Shown piece by piece: positions 45,863 to 53,960 of a stretch of 57,255 nucleotides of DNA. Made by a program: the position numbers and the translations under genes. This DNA comes from Ignavibacteriaceae bacterium. Lineage in GTDB: Bacteria; Bacteroidota; Ignavibacteria; Ignavibacteriales; Ignavibacteriaceae. The notes under the pieces are model-generated. The model saw only the letters and a program-made list of their open reading frames with translations, had not been told where the DNA came from and made no database searches. The stretch is taken from contig JARLHC010000121.1 in the NCBI GenBank assembly GCA_031292455.1, positions 1-57,255 of the forward strand. The letters run 5' to 3'. Numbering within the stretch: position 1 is the first letter of the stretch; each line of letters begins with the position of its first letter.

Positions 45863-46015
45863 GTGACCAAAACTAAAATTGGTCTACTTTGACCTAGGGT
45901 TTTAGATAAAAACTATGTAAAAACTATGTAAGGTTTGATATTCAAGTATTCTGCCAGCTTTGCAACTCCACATTCTTGCCCCGAAATACTAGACAATATT
46001 TATTTTTACTTGCTC

Positions 46016-46069
46016 TTGACTCCTCACTTAATAACCAGTATAATGTAATAGATGCAGATAGTGCATCTA
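46016..46069 (+). promoter_or_regulatory. Consensus promoter with operator-like inverted repeat
   Basis: TTGACT, 17 bp, TATAAT is almost the ideal housekeeping promoter. Just downstream TAGATGCA-gatag-TGCATCTA (46049-46069) is an 8-bp inverted repeat at the start site, as expected of an operator for the RHH protein encoded at 46088. A tandem TAAAAACTATG pair lies further upstream (45907-45928). The near-consensus form differs from the host-type promoters nearby. Confidence 0.75.
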
Positions 46070-46087
46070 CAATAAATGGAGGAGATC

Positions 46088-46267
46088 ATGTTTGAGCTTA
46101 TCATTCCAGAACGTCCAAAAACAGAAACTAAACAATTTACTATTACTATGAAAATCGAGCACATAGATGAACTAGTAAGACAAGCAAAAGAACAAGCTAT
46201 TACGTTTCATAAACTTACCAGAGCGATTTTAATAAGTTACATTGAGTATATAAAAGGAAGAAAATAA
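46088..46267 (+). CDS. Small ribbon-helix-helix-type regulator
   Basis: 59 aa. A beta strand (KQFTITM), a helix (KIEHIDELVRQAKEQ) and a second helix (TFHKLTRAILISYIEYIK) are in the order of an Arc/CopG-like RHH fold, so a DNA-binding dimer is likely. The ATG at 46088 is used because GGAGGAGA stands just before it; an ATG at 46076 lies upstream of that site. The consensus promoter and 8-bp inverted repeat directly upstream suggest autoregulation and copy or lysogeny-type control of the primase-helicase gene. Homology itself cannot be proven at this length. Confidence 0.6.
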   Translation: MFELIIPERPKTETKQFTITMKIEHIDELVRQAKEQAITFHKLTRAILISYIEYIKGRK

Positions 46268-46590
46268 AACTTGACCTGAATGAGTAAAATGGCTTACATT
46301 TAATTAGAAACATAAAACACCGAAACAGCATACTCTACCAATAGAAACATTTTTTTACCTACTCGAAACAGCCAACACTAAAACCCGAATATTATATAGG
46401 AGTAGGAGTTGTTTTAGGCTCCACTCCCTCTTTACTCCCAAACCGACAACTTAAAAACAATCTCCCTTAAAACTGTAAAACAGAATTATTTATTAACCTC
46501 AGAGCGAGTGACTCTGCGGTATATAGAACATAACTGATGAACCAGGGCTCATATAAGCAATGAAGGTTTATCATAATAGAGGAGAAATCC
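46268..46590. other. Leader region with GAAACA repeats and hairpin
   Basis: 323 bp before the primase-helicase gene. GAAACA occurs at 46307, 46322, 46344 and 46365. A strong hairpin GGAGT-A-GGAG/CTCC-ACTCC lies at 46399-46427 with a 10-nt loop. GAGGAGAAATCC then forms the ribosome site. The hairpin may be an attenuator or antisense target; the repeats may be a protein binding site. No ORF. Confidence 0.5.
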
Positions 46591-49083
46591 ATGTATAATG
46601 AAATAGAAGTTTCATGGCAGGATAGAGTTTTTAACTCGAAGGGTTTGAAATTAAACTCATTAAATAAAATTTTAGATACAATACAAACATCAGATGATAT
46701 AAGAAGAAAAGTTATTGAGTTACGGAAAATTAAAGACGAAAAACAGCAGAAAAAATATAAAGAAGAAAACTTCCCTTACTTTAACCTAGGTACTTTTAAG
46801 GACGGCCATAGAAAAAATGCAAACTTAATTAGTTCATCGCATTTCATTTTTGACTATGACAATCTAGATGAGAAGCTTGATGTTATGAGAACTCAGCTCA
46901 AAAAAGATAATCGAGTATTTGCTTTCTTTGTTTCGCCTCGGGGCAATGGATTAAAAGTTATTTATCGTTTAGATAAAGCAATAACTGATCCAAATACCTT
47001 TTCAAAATTATATAAGCACTATGCGAAAGAGTTTAAGCTTGATTTAGGAGCCGACCCGGATAAAACTTCCGATGCTTCCAGGCCATGCTTTTTTAGTTAT
47101 GATGCATTTACATATGTAAATAATGATTCCATTCCTCTTAGAACGGAGATAATATTTGATGATGTAGAGTGCGCTAAAGTTGCTTCCACAGAAAAGAGAG
47201 CTGAACTTATTTCCAACTTATCCGGTACTAATTCAGGAAACAGGACTCCTACAGCAACGCAGCTTCTAGGTAACTTTATTGTTAAAGGAGTAGACAGAAT
47301 GATCTCTCATGAAATACTACAGATGTGGAATAAACAAAATATGCCGCCGCTGCCAGTTGAGAAAATCACTTACATTGTAAATGATATGTATGATAGGTAT
47401 GAAGAAAAAGAAAAATATCTTTCTGTAAAATTTGTTGAAAGGAATAATTCCTATGTTAAAACAATAAAACAAGGGAAGGACTTTGTTCAGACAATGGTAA
47501 CATCTTTTAAGATCATACCGAAGGAACTACTTGTACTAGACAACAGCGACTGCTTAAAGTGTGACATCATTTCTTCGCAAGATAATCATTATGAGGACGT
47601 ACTTATTGAAAATACAGATTGGCATTCTAAGCAGAAATTCCTGAAGGCACTGGGACACCAGGACTGTGTATTCCTTGGATCCGATAACGATCTTCAGGCA
47701 CTATGCCAGTATACGCAACTAAACATCCCCTTAAGAAAGAAAGGAACTAAAGTAATTGGTTTACATAATGATGTTTGGGTTATTGAAGACATAAATATAA
47801 CTAAAGCAGGAAAAACTGAAGAGTTACAAATAGTTCCTTATGACAAGGGTTCTGATGCATTTTATCATAGAATAAGCTATAGGTTTTTAGATGATAATAG
47901 TAAACAGGATATGCGTCGTATACTCTATGAAAACATTCTTAATATAAATGAAAAAAGAATTATTCTGCCGTATATAGGTTGGCTGTTTGCCACTCCGGTT
48001 AAATGCCAGCTTGAAAAGATAACAGGAGCATTTCCTTTATTATTTAATCATGGTGGTGCAGGTTCAGGTAAGACCAGCACTGCAAAAGTATTTGCTAGAC
48101 TAGGAGGCTACAAGGACCCTGCCCCTATGAGTGTCACAATGAAAACCTTCCCACTACTAAAAATGCTTTCCAGTACGAATAGCATTCCTCAATGGTATGA
48201 TGAGTTCAAGGTTTCAGATATGAAGGAAACAGATGTTGACAATATTTTAAGGTTTATGAGGAAAGTTTATTCCGGAGAACAAGAATCTAAGGGCCGGGCA
48301 GATCAGACAATAGAAAATTATAAATTATCTGCTCCCATGGTCGTTATGGGTGAATGGAATATTAACCAACCCGCTATTATGGAACGAGTTGTGTTGGTTA
48401 GGTGCACAGATGTAGTAAAAAAGAACCTGGATATGCAGAAGGCTTTTCAAAATATTGAAGCCCTAGAGCTGGAAGCTTTCATGCCAGAATATATTCAGTA
48501 CTGCTTGAACACCGATGTTAAGGAATTGTTTACTGTAGCCAAAGAATTTATTATCGATCATTTCGGTCAGATAAAGGTAGCTCCAAGAATTATAAACAAC
48601 CTGTCTGTAATGCTTGTTGGGTTGGAGTTGTTTAGGGGTTATGCTGGTTACGCACATTTACCAGTGCCTGACATTGACTATGAAAGACTTATAGAGGATC
48701 AGCTTAAAGAGATAACTGGTTCGCAACGTGGAATGGTTAGGTCCGCAGTGGATCAACTGATTGAGGAATTGTCCATTATGGCAGAGAAAAGTGAAATAAC
48801 TCCCCTTGAGGATTATAAATTCGCGGATGTTGATAACAATAAGAATGTCCTGGCAATCAGGTTTAATAAAATATTTCCTGACTTTAAGGTATATGCTAAA
48901 AAAACTAATTATGAGGGAGACTTGTTAGATAAATCCTCATATCTAAAATTGTTTGATGAATGCGATTATATTATAAATAAAAACTGGAATGTTAAATTCG
49001 GATTAGTTACAAACAGATGTATTTGCATAGACATTGAAAAAGCCAAGAATGCAGGATTAAACCTTGACGGGTTCCGCCTTTAA
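46591..49083 (+). CDS. Primase-helicase (BT4734/VirE-N-type primase-polymerase plus AAA helicase)
   Basis: 830 aa. The N-terminus (about 15-200) resembles BT4734/VirE-N proteins, an archaeo-eukaryotic primase relative: SSSHFIFDYDNLDE supplies a DxD pair, and SPRGNGLKVIYRL is the other typical block. A middle linker (250-470) leads to a DUF927/D5-like AAA domain with Walker A GGAGSGKT at about 489, WYDEF as Walker B, and an RVVLVRC arginine-finger candidate. Such proteins prime and unwind DNA at the origin of phages, satellites and plasmids. The origin-like repeats lie just downstream. The gene is preceded by a GAGGAG ribosome site. Confidence 0.78.
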   Translation: MYNEIEVSWQDRVFNSKGLKLNSLNKILDTIQTSDDIRRKVIELRKIKDEKQQKKYKEENFPYFNLGTFKDGHRKNANLISSSHFIFDYDNLDEKLDVMRTQLKKDNRVFAFFVSPRGNGLKVIYRLDKAITDPNTFSKLYKHYAKEFKLDLGADPDKTSDASRPCFFSYDAFTYVNNDSIPLRTEIIFDDVECAKVASTEKRAELISNLSGTNSGNRTPTATQLLGNFIVKGVDRMISHEILQMWNKQNMPPLPVEKITYIVNDMYDRYEEKEKYLSVKFVERNNSYVKTIKQGKDFVQTMVTSFKIIPKELLVLDNSDCLKCDIISSQDNHYEDVLIENTDWHSKQKFLKALGHQDCVFLGSDNDLQALCQYTQLNIPLRKKGTKVIGLHNDVWVIEDINITKAGKTEELQIVPYDKGSDAFYHRISYRFLDDNSKQDMRRILYENILNINEKRIILPYIGWLFATPVKCQLEKITGAFPLLFNHGGAGSGKTSTAKVFARLGGYKDPAPMSVTMKTFPLLKMLSSTNSIPQWYDEFKVSDMKETDVDNILRFMRKVYSGEQESKGRADQTIENYKLSAPMVVMGEWNINQPAIMERVVLVRCTDVVKKNLDMQKAFQNIEALELEAFMPEYIQYCLNTDVKELFTVAKEFIIDHFGQIKVAPRIINNLSVMLVGLELFRGYAGYAHLPVPDIDYERLIEDQLKEITGSQRGMVRSAVDQLIEELSIMAEKSEITPLEDYKFADVDNNKNVLAIRFNKIFPDFKVYAKKTNYEGDLLDKSSYLKLFDECDYIINKNWNVKFGLVTNRCICIDIEKAKNAGLNLDGFRL

Positions 49084-49086
49084 GTT

Positions 49087-49313
49087 GGTTACTAAAGGTT
49101 ACTTATGGTTACATCTGTAAGTAACCTTAAATACTTAGAATTTTGACTGAATTATAAATAAAAATGAATAATAATGATATGGTTACTAAGTTACTTAAAA
49201 ATATATATACACTACTTTACACAACACTGTGCCCTTATAGAGCTCTTAATATAGCTATCATCGTAAAAGTAAGGTGTGTATAAATTTCGAGTAACTAAGT
49301 AACCGAAGTAACC
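49087..49313. repeat. GGTTACT iteron-like repeat field (candidate origin)
   Basis: GGTTAC starts at 49087, 49097 and 49107, exactly 10 bp apart, followed by inverted GTAAGTAACC (49117-49126). AAGGTTACTTA and TAAGTAACCTT form an 11-bp perfect inverted repeat (49095-49128). Further GGTTACTAAGTTACTT is at 49181, and AGTAACT/AGTAACC at 49290, 49298 and 49307 in inverse orientation. The space between is very A+T-rich. It follows the primase-helicase gene and precedes the clamp-loader-like gene. Confidence 0.65.
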
Positions 49314-49370
49314 AAGGGGTTGGTTGGGCAAGTGCCCGGCCTAAGTGCCACTGTAGCGAATAACGATTTA

Positions 49371-49389
49371 GCCTACACAACCCTACCCC
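49371..49389 (+). repeat. Dispersed repeat, copy 1
   Basis: GCCTACACAACCCTACCCC. 17 of 19 bases match copy 2 at 50291-50310. It lies in the leader of the clamp-loader-like gene, 30 bp before its start. G+C-rich in an A+T-rich region. Confidence 0.55.
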
Positions 49390-49421
49390 ACCAGGAAACA
49401 AAAAAATTAAGAAGGAATAAA

Positions 49422-50288
49422 ATGAATTTTCAACCAGTTTCGATTACAGATCAAGTAATGAGATCATTACTACAGAAAGCAGTGAGACGTGGAAACACTA
49501 CAATGGTGAACTCTGTGCTACAATATTTTATACAAACAGGCCAGGATAAATGGTTACGCAACCGGCTTGCAGTAATTACAGCGGAGGAATGCTGGCCATA
49601 TCTTGGTAGTCCTACGCATGATTATATAACGCTCACTACAGCTATTAAAAATAAAGATGCAGCCGGGTTAGGTAGTGTTGCACTAGCATATAAGAATAAA
49701 AGTTATTACGTCCCCCCGGATGCTGCAACAGTGGAAGTAGCAGAGTTGCTAGAACGCCCCAACTACTTCTTTGAAAATACCAGGAACTATAAACTAGATT
49801 ATCCTCAGCACAAATTTATGGAAAAAGCTAAGGAGGCCTATCATAAAAGCACGCATGAAGGGGACAAAGCTACAGCACTCGCAGCAGCATACCTGGTAGC
49901 TAAGCATGGAGTTCCGCAAGTGCAACACACTACCCAACCTACCCAACCCGAATTTCCCATATGGGTTGCATTCGATAAGCATACTACGTTAGGCGGTGAT
50001 GCAATTATAGAAGCTGCCAGATCAATTGGAGTTGATGCTAGTAGTGCGTTATGGATCGCATTTTATATTGAAGGCTCGAAGTGTAGCAACCTTGCACCAT
50101 CTCCATGGTGGGATAAATATTTACAATGCCGATACTATGCTCATAACATATCTCCTGAAGAAGCACAAGATAAATGGGAAAGGCTAGTACCGGTACTTAA
50201 AGACTTGCTTAAAAATCGGGTGGAAGATATTAAAGATGTACTTAGCAGATACTCGCCGGTGGAAGAGGCGCAGATGTCATTATTTTAG
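49422..50288 (+). CDS. Clamp-loader (MgsA/RarA) C-terminal-like protein
   Basis: 288 aa. The N-terminal segment LLQKAVRRGNTTMVNSVLQ, later LRNRLAVITAEECWPYLG, resembles the C-terminal helical domain of RarA/MgsA and replication clamp loaders (L.KAIRRGD...RLL.IA.ED.G). No Walker A is present, so this is a stand-alone collar domain. TLGGDAIIEAARSIG and WIAFYIEGSKC form a second conserved-looking block. GAAGGA precedes the ATG at 49422; an ATG at 49320 lacks such a site. The context with a primase-helicase and origin-like repeats supports a DNA-replication role, perhaps bridging host clamp loader to element DNA. Confidence 0.5.
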   Translation: MNFQPVSITDQVMRSLLQKAVRRGNTTMVNSVLQYFIQTGQDKWLRNRLAVITAEECWPYLGSPTHDYITLTTAIKNKDAAGLGSVALAYKNKSYYVPPDAATVEVAELLERPNYFFENTRNYKLDYPQHKFMEKAKEAYHKSTHEGDKATALAAAYLVAKHGVPQVQHTTQPTQPEFPIWVAFDKHTTLGGDAIIEAARSIGVDASSALWIAFYIEGSKCSNLAPSPWWDKYLQCRYYAHNISPEEAQDKWERLVPVLKDLLKNRVEDIKDVLSRYSPVEEAQMSLF

Positions 50289-50310
50289 GTAGGCTACGCA
50301 ACCCTACCCC
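50288..50310 (+). repeat. Dispersed repeat, copy 2
   Basis: GGTAGGCTACGCAACCCTACC then CC, beginning at the stop codon of the clamp-loader-like gene. Similar to copies 1 and 3; partly self-complementary (GGTAGG with CCTACC). Confidence 0.55.
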
Positions 50311-50373
50311 TGCTCTTAAGGTGCGGGGGGTTAGTTGGGCAGGTAGCAACTAATGGGATTAGCGGAGATATAG

Positions 50374-51888
50374 TTAAAAATCATTATCCCTGTCTGGCAT
50401 CTTATTTCCTGGCTGTCTGCTATATTGGAATAGTATGCATCTTAAGTCTGTTGCTGTAAAGTTTATATCTTCATATGATAATTGGCTATTCCAAACGCTT
50501 GGGATATCATTGCTTCTTCCTACAAAGCTCATGCCCGAGCTTAACTCATGTATTGTTGCATAGTCATTAGTGTAAGGATCCAATAGGTTATTGTATATCG
50601 ACTCTGCATATAATATGTTTCCTGTTATTGTGTCAGAAAGGTTGTAGGTTAACCCCACATCAGTTCCTACATCTCCCCAACTTATTGTGTAATACCCAGG
50701 TGTTTCTCCTGCAGGTGGATTTAATCCTACTTCTATCTTATAATCTTTTAAGAATCCTTCAGGATATAATGGCGTCGTGTATGCTGGCGCAAGTACTGTA
50801 TCTATCTTTGCCTTCTGCTGTAAGAATCTTGCTTTACCAGTCGCATCATTTGTATCTGCGACAACGTAGAATATCGGTGGCTTAATCCATCGTGCATCTT
50901 TGTATCCGAGCCCAGGCCATATTCTTCCGAATATGTCATTGTAGAAATCCATCAACGACTGTGGAAATATGAATGTATCTAGGACATATTCTGTATGTGT
51001 GCTATCGTTCTCTAATTTCAGCACTGCTTCTCGTTTATAAATTCTCGGATCGGTTATCACTAATGTGTTTCTTCCTGACGGGACGAGCAATGTCGCTTGC
51101 CCGTTCGCATCTGTAATTGCGCTTTTTCCTGAAACGCTCACTTGTGCGTTGCCTAGTTGATTATTTGGCTGTTTCCAATACATTAACTTCTTCACATTAA
51201 GAATTAAGTTTACAAAATTGGAATCCACTTGAATATTTCCGATGTTGTAATCAGTGTTAGGGATTGGCATTCCATAATAAACAGATTTCTTTTTAATAGC
51301 GTCTCCGCTAACGGTGATACTATCCAGCATTATTAAAGTGAATTGTTTCTTAAGTTGAGGAATACTAATAATGGCGGACTCATTTGCATGCTGAGAACCA
51401 TAAAGCAGAAGCATTTTCCTGGTAATAAAATATTTATCATCGATATTTATTCTCGCTATATAAACCCCATTTGAAAAACCGTTAAGTTCTACAACCAGTC
51501 TATTTAATCCTGTAGGATATTCTTTCTTCTTTATAGTTAATACTCGTGTTCCAAGAATTGTAAATACATCGATTGATATCTGTGCTTTAGTTGGAAGTGA
51601 AATATTAAAAGATGTTTTGGGATTAAACGGTTGTGGATAGTTAAGAGAGACTTCATATCCTTCAGGCAATAGATTTTTATCTTTTACATTACTTATATAA
51701 TTTACTGAGAAATATCCATTGGCGTCTGTCCTACCAGAGTGTCTTAAATAAGTTCCATCTATTGTTAAATGAACCTCAACGTATTTATCTTCGAGGCCTT
51801 GTGAAAGGTAGTTTACAATTTTACCTTGAACCGTTTGAGGAAATGAAAGATTAGAAAATAAAGTAAGTATAAGTAACAGTTTTTTCAT
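50374..51888 (-). CDS. Secreted degenerate metalloprotease with internal T9SS-type sorting-like domain
   Basis: 504 aa with a signal peptide (LLLILTLFSNLSFPQ). A carboxypeptidase-regulatory-like beta domain (25-75) is followed by a Por/T9SS sorting-like domain (75-165: GYEVSLNYPQPFNPKTSF, FSNGVYIARI). Another beta domain (245-300) follows. The last part resembles a metzincin with IHELSSGMSFVG in the HExxHxxGxxH position, PSVWNSQLSYEDINFTATDL matching the Met-turn region. The second and third zinc His are replaced (Ser, and no His), and the Met is Trp, so it is probably inactive. The sorting-type domain sits in the middle, not at the C-terminus. Opposite strand to its replicon-like neighbours: likely cargo. 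Confidence 0.65.
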   Translation of the reverse strand: MKKLLLILTLFSNLSFPQTVQGKIVNYLSQGLEDKYVEVHLTIDGTYLRHSGRTDANGYFSVNYISNVKDKNLLPEGYEVSLNYPQPFNPKTSFNISLPTKAQISIDVFTILGTRVLTIKKKEYPTGLNRLVVELNGFSNGVYIARINIDDKYFITRKMLLLYGSQHANESAIISIPQLKKQFTLIMLDSITVSGDAIKKKSVYYGMPIPNTDYNIGNIQVDSNFVNLILNVKKLMYWKQPNNQLGNAQVSVSGKSAITDANGQATLLVPSGRNTLVITDPRIYKREAVLKLENDSTHTEYVLDTFIFPQSLMDFYNDIFGRIWPGLGYKDARWIKPPIFYVVADTNDATGKARFLQQKAKIDTVLAPAYTTPLYPEGFLKDYKIEVGLNPPAGETPGYYTISWGDVGTDVGLTYNLSDTITGNILYAESIYNNLLDPYTNDYATIHELSSGMSFVGRSNDIPSVWNSQLSYEDINFTATDLRCILFQYSRQPGNKMPDRDNDF

Positions 51889-51917
51889 GCACTCCTATTT
51901 GCAGGGCTGTTATAATT

Positions 51918-51949
51918 CAAACATAAAAAATTATGAAAAGGAAAGCAAA
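51918..51949 (-). promoter_or_regulatory. Bacteroidetes-type promoter
   Basis: On the minus strand TTTG, exactly 20 bp, TATGTTTG: the -33 and -7 elements of Bacteroidetes promoters at the right distance. Transcription would start near 51911, 22 bases before the ATG at 51888; AGGAG lies just before that ATG. Confidence 0.75.
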
Positions 51950-52082
51950 CAGGATCAAAATAAATTTGCATCATATATAATTAAAAGTCTATACTATACA
52001 TACAAAACAATCAGATCCCTCGCCGATAATGCCAATTCTTAATAGCAGAACTACCGTGGGATCTTGAAACAGGAGGAGAACC

Positions 52083-52382
52083 TTGAAGCATAAATATCCT
52101 AAAAACAGAAAGCCGAATGAAAAATCGGTTACACAGATACTCATTAAGAAATACGGAGAAAAGGAATTATACAAATTGTGGGTAAAATTTAATGGCATGT
52201 ATAAAATGAGTGATCATCTTAGCCGAGATATGGGCTTTTATGTTTCGCCTTACACCATTCGATATATCTCAAACAAGCTAAACTTCGTCCGGGTTATCAC
52301 GGATAAGAATTTACCGATATATAAAGGAATATTAAACGGCCGTGTAAAAGCTGAGTACTACAAACATTTACAATTCGAATAG
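52083..52382 (+). CDS. Hypothetical HTH-like DNA-binding protein
   Basis: 99 aa, basic. SVTQILIKKYGEKELYKLW, then KMSDHLSRDMGFYVSPYTIRYISNKL, looks like a helix-turn-helix: helix, turn at DMGFYVS, recognition helix PYTIRYISNKL. Start is a TTG at 52083 with AGGAGGAG seven bases upstream; no closer ATG. It starts a plus-strand run of small genes and could be the run's regulator. No named family recognised. Confidence 0.55.
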   Translation: MKHKYPKNRKPNEKSVTQILIKKYGEKELYKLWVKFNGMYKMSDHLSRDMGFYVSPYTIRYISNKLNFVRVITDKNLPIYKGILNGRVKAEYYKHLQFE

Positions 52383-52391
52383 GAAATAAAA

Positions 52392-52610
52392 ATGGAAAAC
52401 CGAGTAAATAAATTACATGGCAAGTATTTCAACGAAACAATAACACCCGAAGAGCTAAAAGAATTTATAAACACAAGTATGGCCCAAAGAGGCAATGTAA
52501 GTCTTAAGGAGTTTGCCAACAGATTTAGAAATTTCAAAACTACAAAACCGGTGGGAACAGATGACCACCAAATTATAAATGGAGAACTTTATGACGCTTT
52601 CACAAATTAA
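52392..52610 (+). CDS. Hypothetical small protein
   Basis: 72 aa, 9 bp after the HTH-like gene. It starts NKLHGKYFNETITPEELKEF and is otherwise helical and charged. The KLxGKYF start is shared with the gene at 53138 (KTKLSGKYFG), suggesting a common short motif or paralogy. The ribosome site is AGGAAAT. The end of the frame overlaps the start of the next gene. Function unknown. Confidence 0.5.
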   Translation: MENRVNKLHGKYFNETITPEELKEFINTSMAQRGNVSLKEFANRFRNFKTTKPVGTDDHQIINGELYDAFTN

Positions 52611-53037
52611 ACAGCAGCAAGAAAACCTGGTGAGATTATCTCTGCAGTATGCACAGCAGGACCTGGATATGGTTCTATTACAAAACAAAAATATAACTTA
52701 CGCAGGCATCCAGTCCTTAAATCATCCATTGTATGCTAAATGCCGTGTTGATCTGAAATCCGCATTAAATGAGTTCCAGTTAGCCTGTGCATTTCTGAGC
52801 CAGTGTAAAAAATCAAAGGCAATAAACAAAAGGAATAATAGCTACCACTTAAAACATAAACTGGAACGTTTTGTTGGTATGTACATATCAAATGGATCTA
52901 TTATAGCTGGTGCAATTGCATTAGGTATTAAATATGAGGTAGATGGTCCAAACGTATGGCTTGCAATAAGCAAGGAATTGCCAATTACTGATGAGGTAAA
53001 TGAGATTGCAATGGCTATTAGGAAGAGTGCGGCTTAA
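52591..53037 (+). CDS. Hypothetical helical protein
   Basis: About 148 aa (from MTLSQIKQ; GGAG eight bases upstream of 52591). It is helical with a central hydrophobic segment (NEFQLACAFLSQCKK, then SNGSIIAGAIALGIKYE). SIIAGAIALGIKYE resembles the first half of a helix-turn-helix in some phage proteins (G-A-I-A-L-G), so DNA contact is possible. It overlaps the previous gene by 20 bp in another frame. No family recognised. Confidence 0.5.
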   Translation: MTLSQIKQQQENLVRLSLQYAQQDLDMVLLQNKNITYAGIQSLNHPLYAKCRVDLKSALNEFQLACAFLSQCKKSKAINKRNNSYHLKHKLERFVGMYISNGSIIAGAIALGIKYEVDGPNVWLAISKELPITDEVNEIAMAIRKSAA

Positions 53038-53049
53038 TTGTCGTTCAGG

Positions 53050-53080
53050 GGTCGTGCAAGACCATTTAATCTGCACGACC
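53050..53080. terminator. Strong hairpin after the small-gene run
   Basis: GGTCGTGCA and TGCACGACC form a perfect 9-bp stem with a 13-nt loop. No T-run follows, so it may be a terminator, a processing site or a protein binding site. Confidence 0.45.
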
Positions 53081-53137
53081 TACATTCTAACGAGAACATT
53101 TTAAGCACATAATATTTTCCTAAAAGAAGGATGAACA

Positions 53138-53416
53138 ATGATAAAAGTAAAAACCAAATTATCCGGTAAATATTTCGGCACGTTAAATAAAGACATAAAT
53201 AAAAAACGAGAAGGTTTTCAAGGTATTCGTGAGTTTATGAGTATTTGGCGGAATGGCATGAATAAACCAGTAGAAAAACTAGTGATATATTGTATGAGGC
53301 TTTTAAGTAATATTCATGGGGAATGGTTGGGTAGGTTACGCATCTATACTACCCCATTTAGTAGAAATGTCGTTGTGTACCAACGATGGAATAAAATTGA
53401 TGGTGCAGTGGGGTAG
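53138..53416 (+). CDS. Hypothetical small protein with shared KLxGKYF start
   Basis: 92 aa, AGAAGGATGAACA before the ATG. It begins IKVKTKLSGKYFGTLNKDIN, like the 72-aa gene upstream. The middle, EKLVIYCMRLLSNI, is a short amphipathic helix. Its 3' third contains copy 3 of the dispersed repeat, so the C-terminus may be a later read-in. Function unknown; it is the last gene of the replicon-like run. Confidence 0.4.
   Translation: MIKVKTKLSGKYFGTLNKDINKKREGFQGIREFMSIWRNGMNKPVEKLVIYCMRLLSNIHGEWLGRLRIYTTPFSRNVVVYQRWNKIDGAVG
53329..53355 (+). repeat. Dispersed repeat, copy 3
   Basis: GGTAGGTTACGCA (12 of 13 match copy 2) followed by TCTATACTACCCC. GGGTAG and CTACCC form an inverted repeat. Lies inside the 92-aa gene. 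Confidence 0.5.
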
Positions 53417-53540
53417 AAATATTATAAAAAAATATTCGGTCGGCCTTAGGTACATTTTATAATATAAATATTAACCTTTTAATATTATATTTATTAAATT
53501 GTCGAGTAGTTTCTACAAACAAATAATAATCGAGGGATTC

Positions 53541-53939
53541 ATGAAAATATTTTTTCTTTTTTTAATGTTAGCGAGTGTGGCTCTGTTCAATGGTTGTAAA
53601 AAGGATAGTCCTACAGCTCCAGTAAATGTTACATTTACAACACAAGGAACTGGAGAAGCTTCTTTCGAGCTCATTCCGAGTCAAGCAAGCGGAACGATCG
53701 TGGTAAATACTATTACTATTACTATAACTCAAAATGGAACTACACAAGGCCCTATATCATTCAATCCAACCCAATATCAAGGAACGACTTGTTCATATAA
53801 CTCTCCTTTTGACATATGGATATCGCTTTCGGGAGCGAATTCGTTTCCAAGTGGAATACAATTTAACATTACAATTACTGGTAATGTCGGTAGTGCTTCA
53901 GGACCAACTTTCACAGCCACCACAAACTACAAAACCTGA
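53541..53939 (+). CDS. Small lipoprotein of the CKKDSPTAP type
   Basis: About 132 aa. Signal peptide and lipobox ALFNGC, mature start CKKDSPTAPVNV. The rest is Thr/Ser/Gly-rich beta (NTITITITQNGTTQGPISF). This lead sequence is common in Ignavibacteria surface lipoproteins. The ATG at 53541 is preferred; an ATG at 53499 would add a non-signal extension. A clear terminator follows, so it is a stand-alone unit. Function unknown. Confidence 0.7.
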   Translation: MKIFFLFLMLASVALFNGCKKDSPTAPVNVTFTTQGTGEASFELIPSQASGTIVVNTITITITQNGTTQGPISFNPTQYQGTTCSYNSPFDIWISLSGANSFPSGIQFNITITGNVGSASGPTFTATTNYKT

Positions 53940-53960
53940 CAATTTAGTCTCCTCTGATAT

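Larger units (their letters stand above)
45863..53420. mobile_element. Putative second replicon (satellite or integrated plasmid)
   Basis: A run of genes with replicon character directly after tRNA-Lys: RHH regulator, primase-helicase, repeat-rich origin-like region, clamp-loader-like protein and several small orphan proteins. There is no integrase, capsid, portal, terminase or conjugation gene. Both ends are inferred: the left from the tRNA terminator, the right from the end of the small-gene run. A copy of the tRNA 3' half was looked for in the right part and not found. It may share the recombinase of element 1. Confidence 0.5.

Noticed and set aside
46307-46370. GAAACA repeats as a CRISPR array
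   Set aside because: The repeated word is only 6 bp, the spacing is 15-22 bp and no cas gene is in the window.
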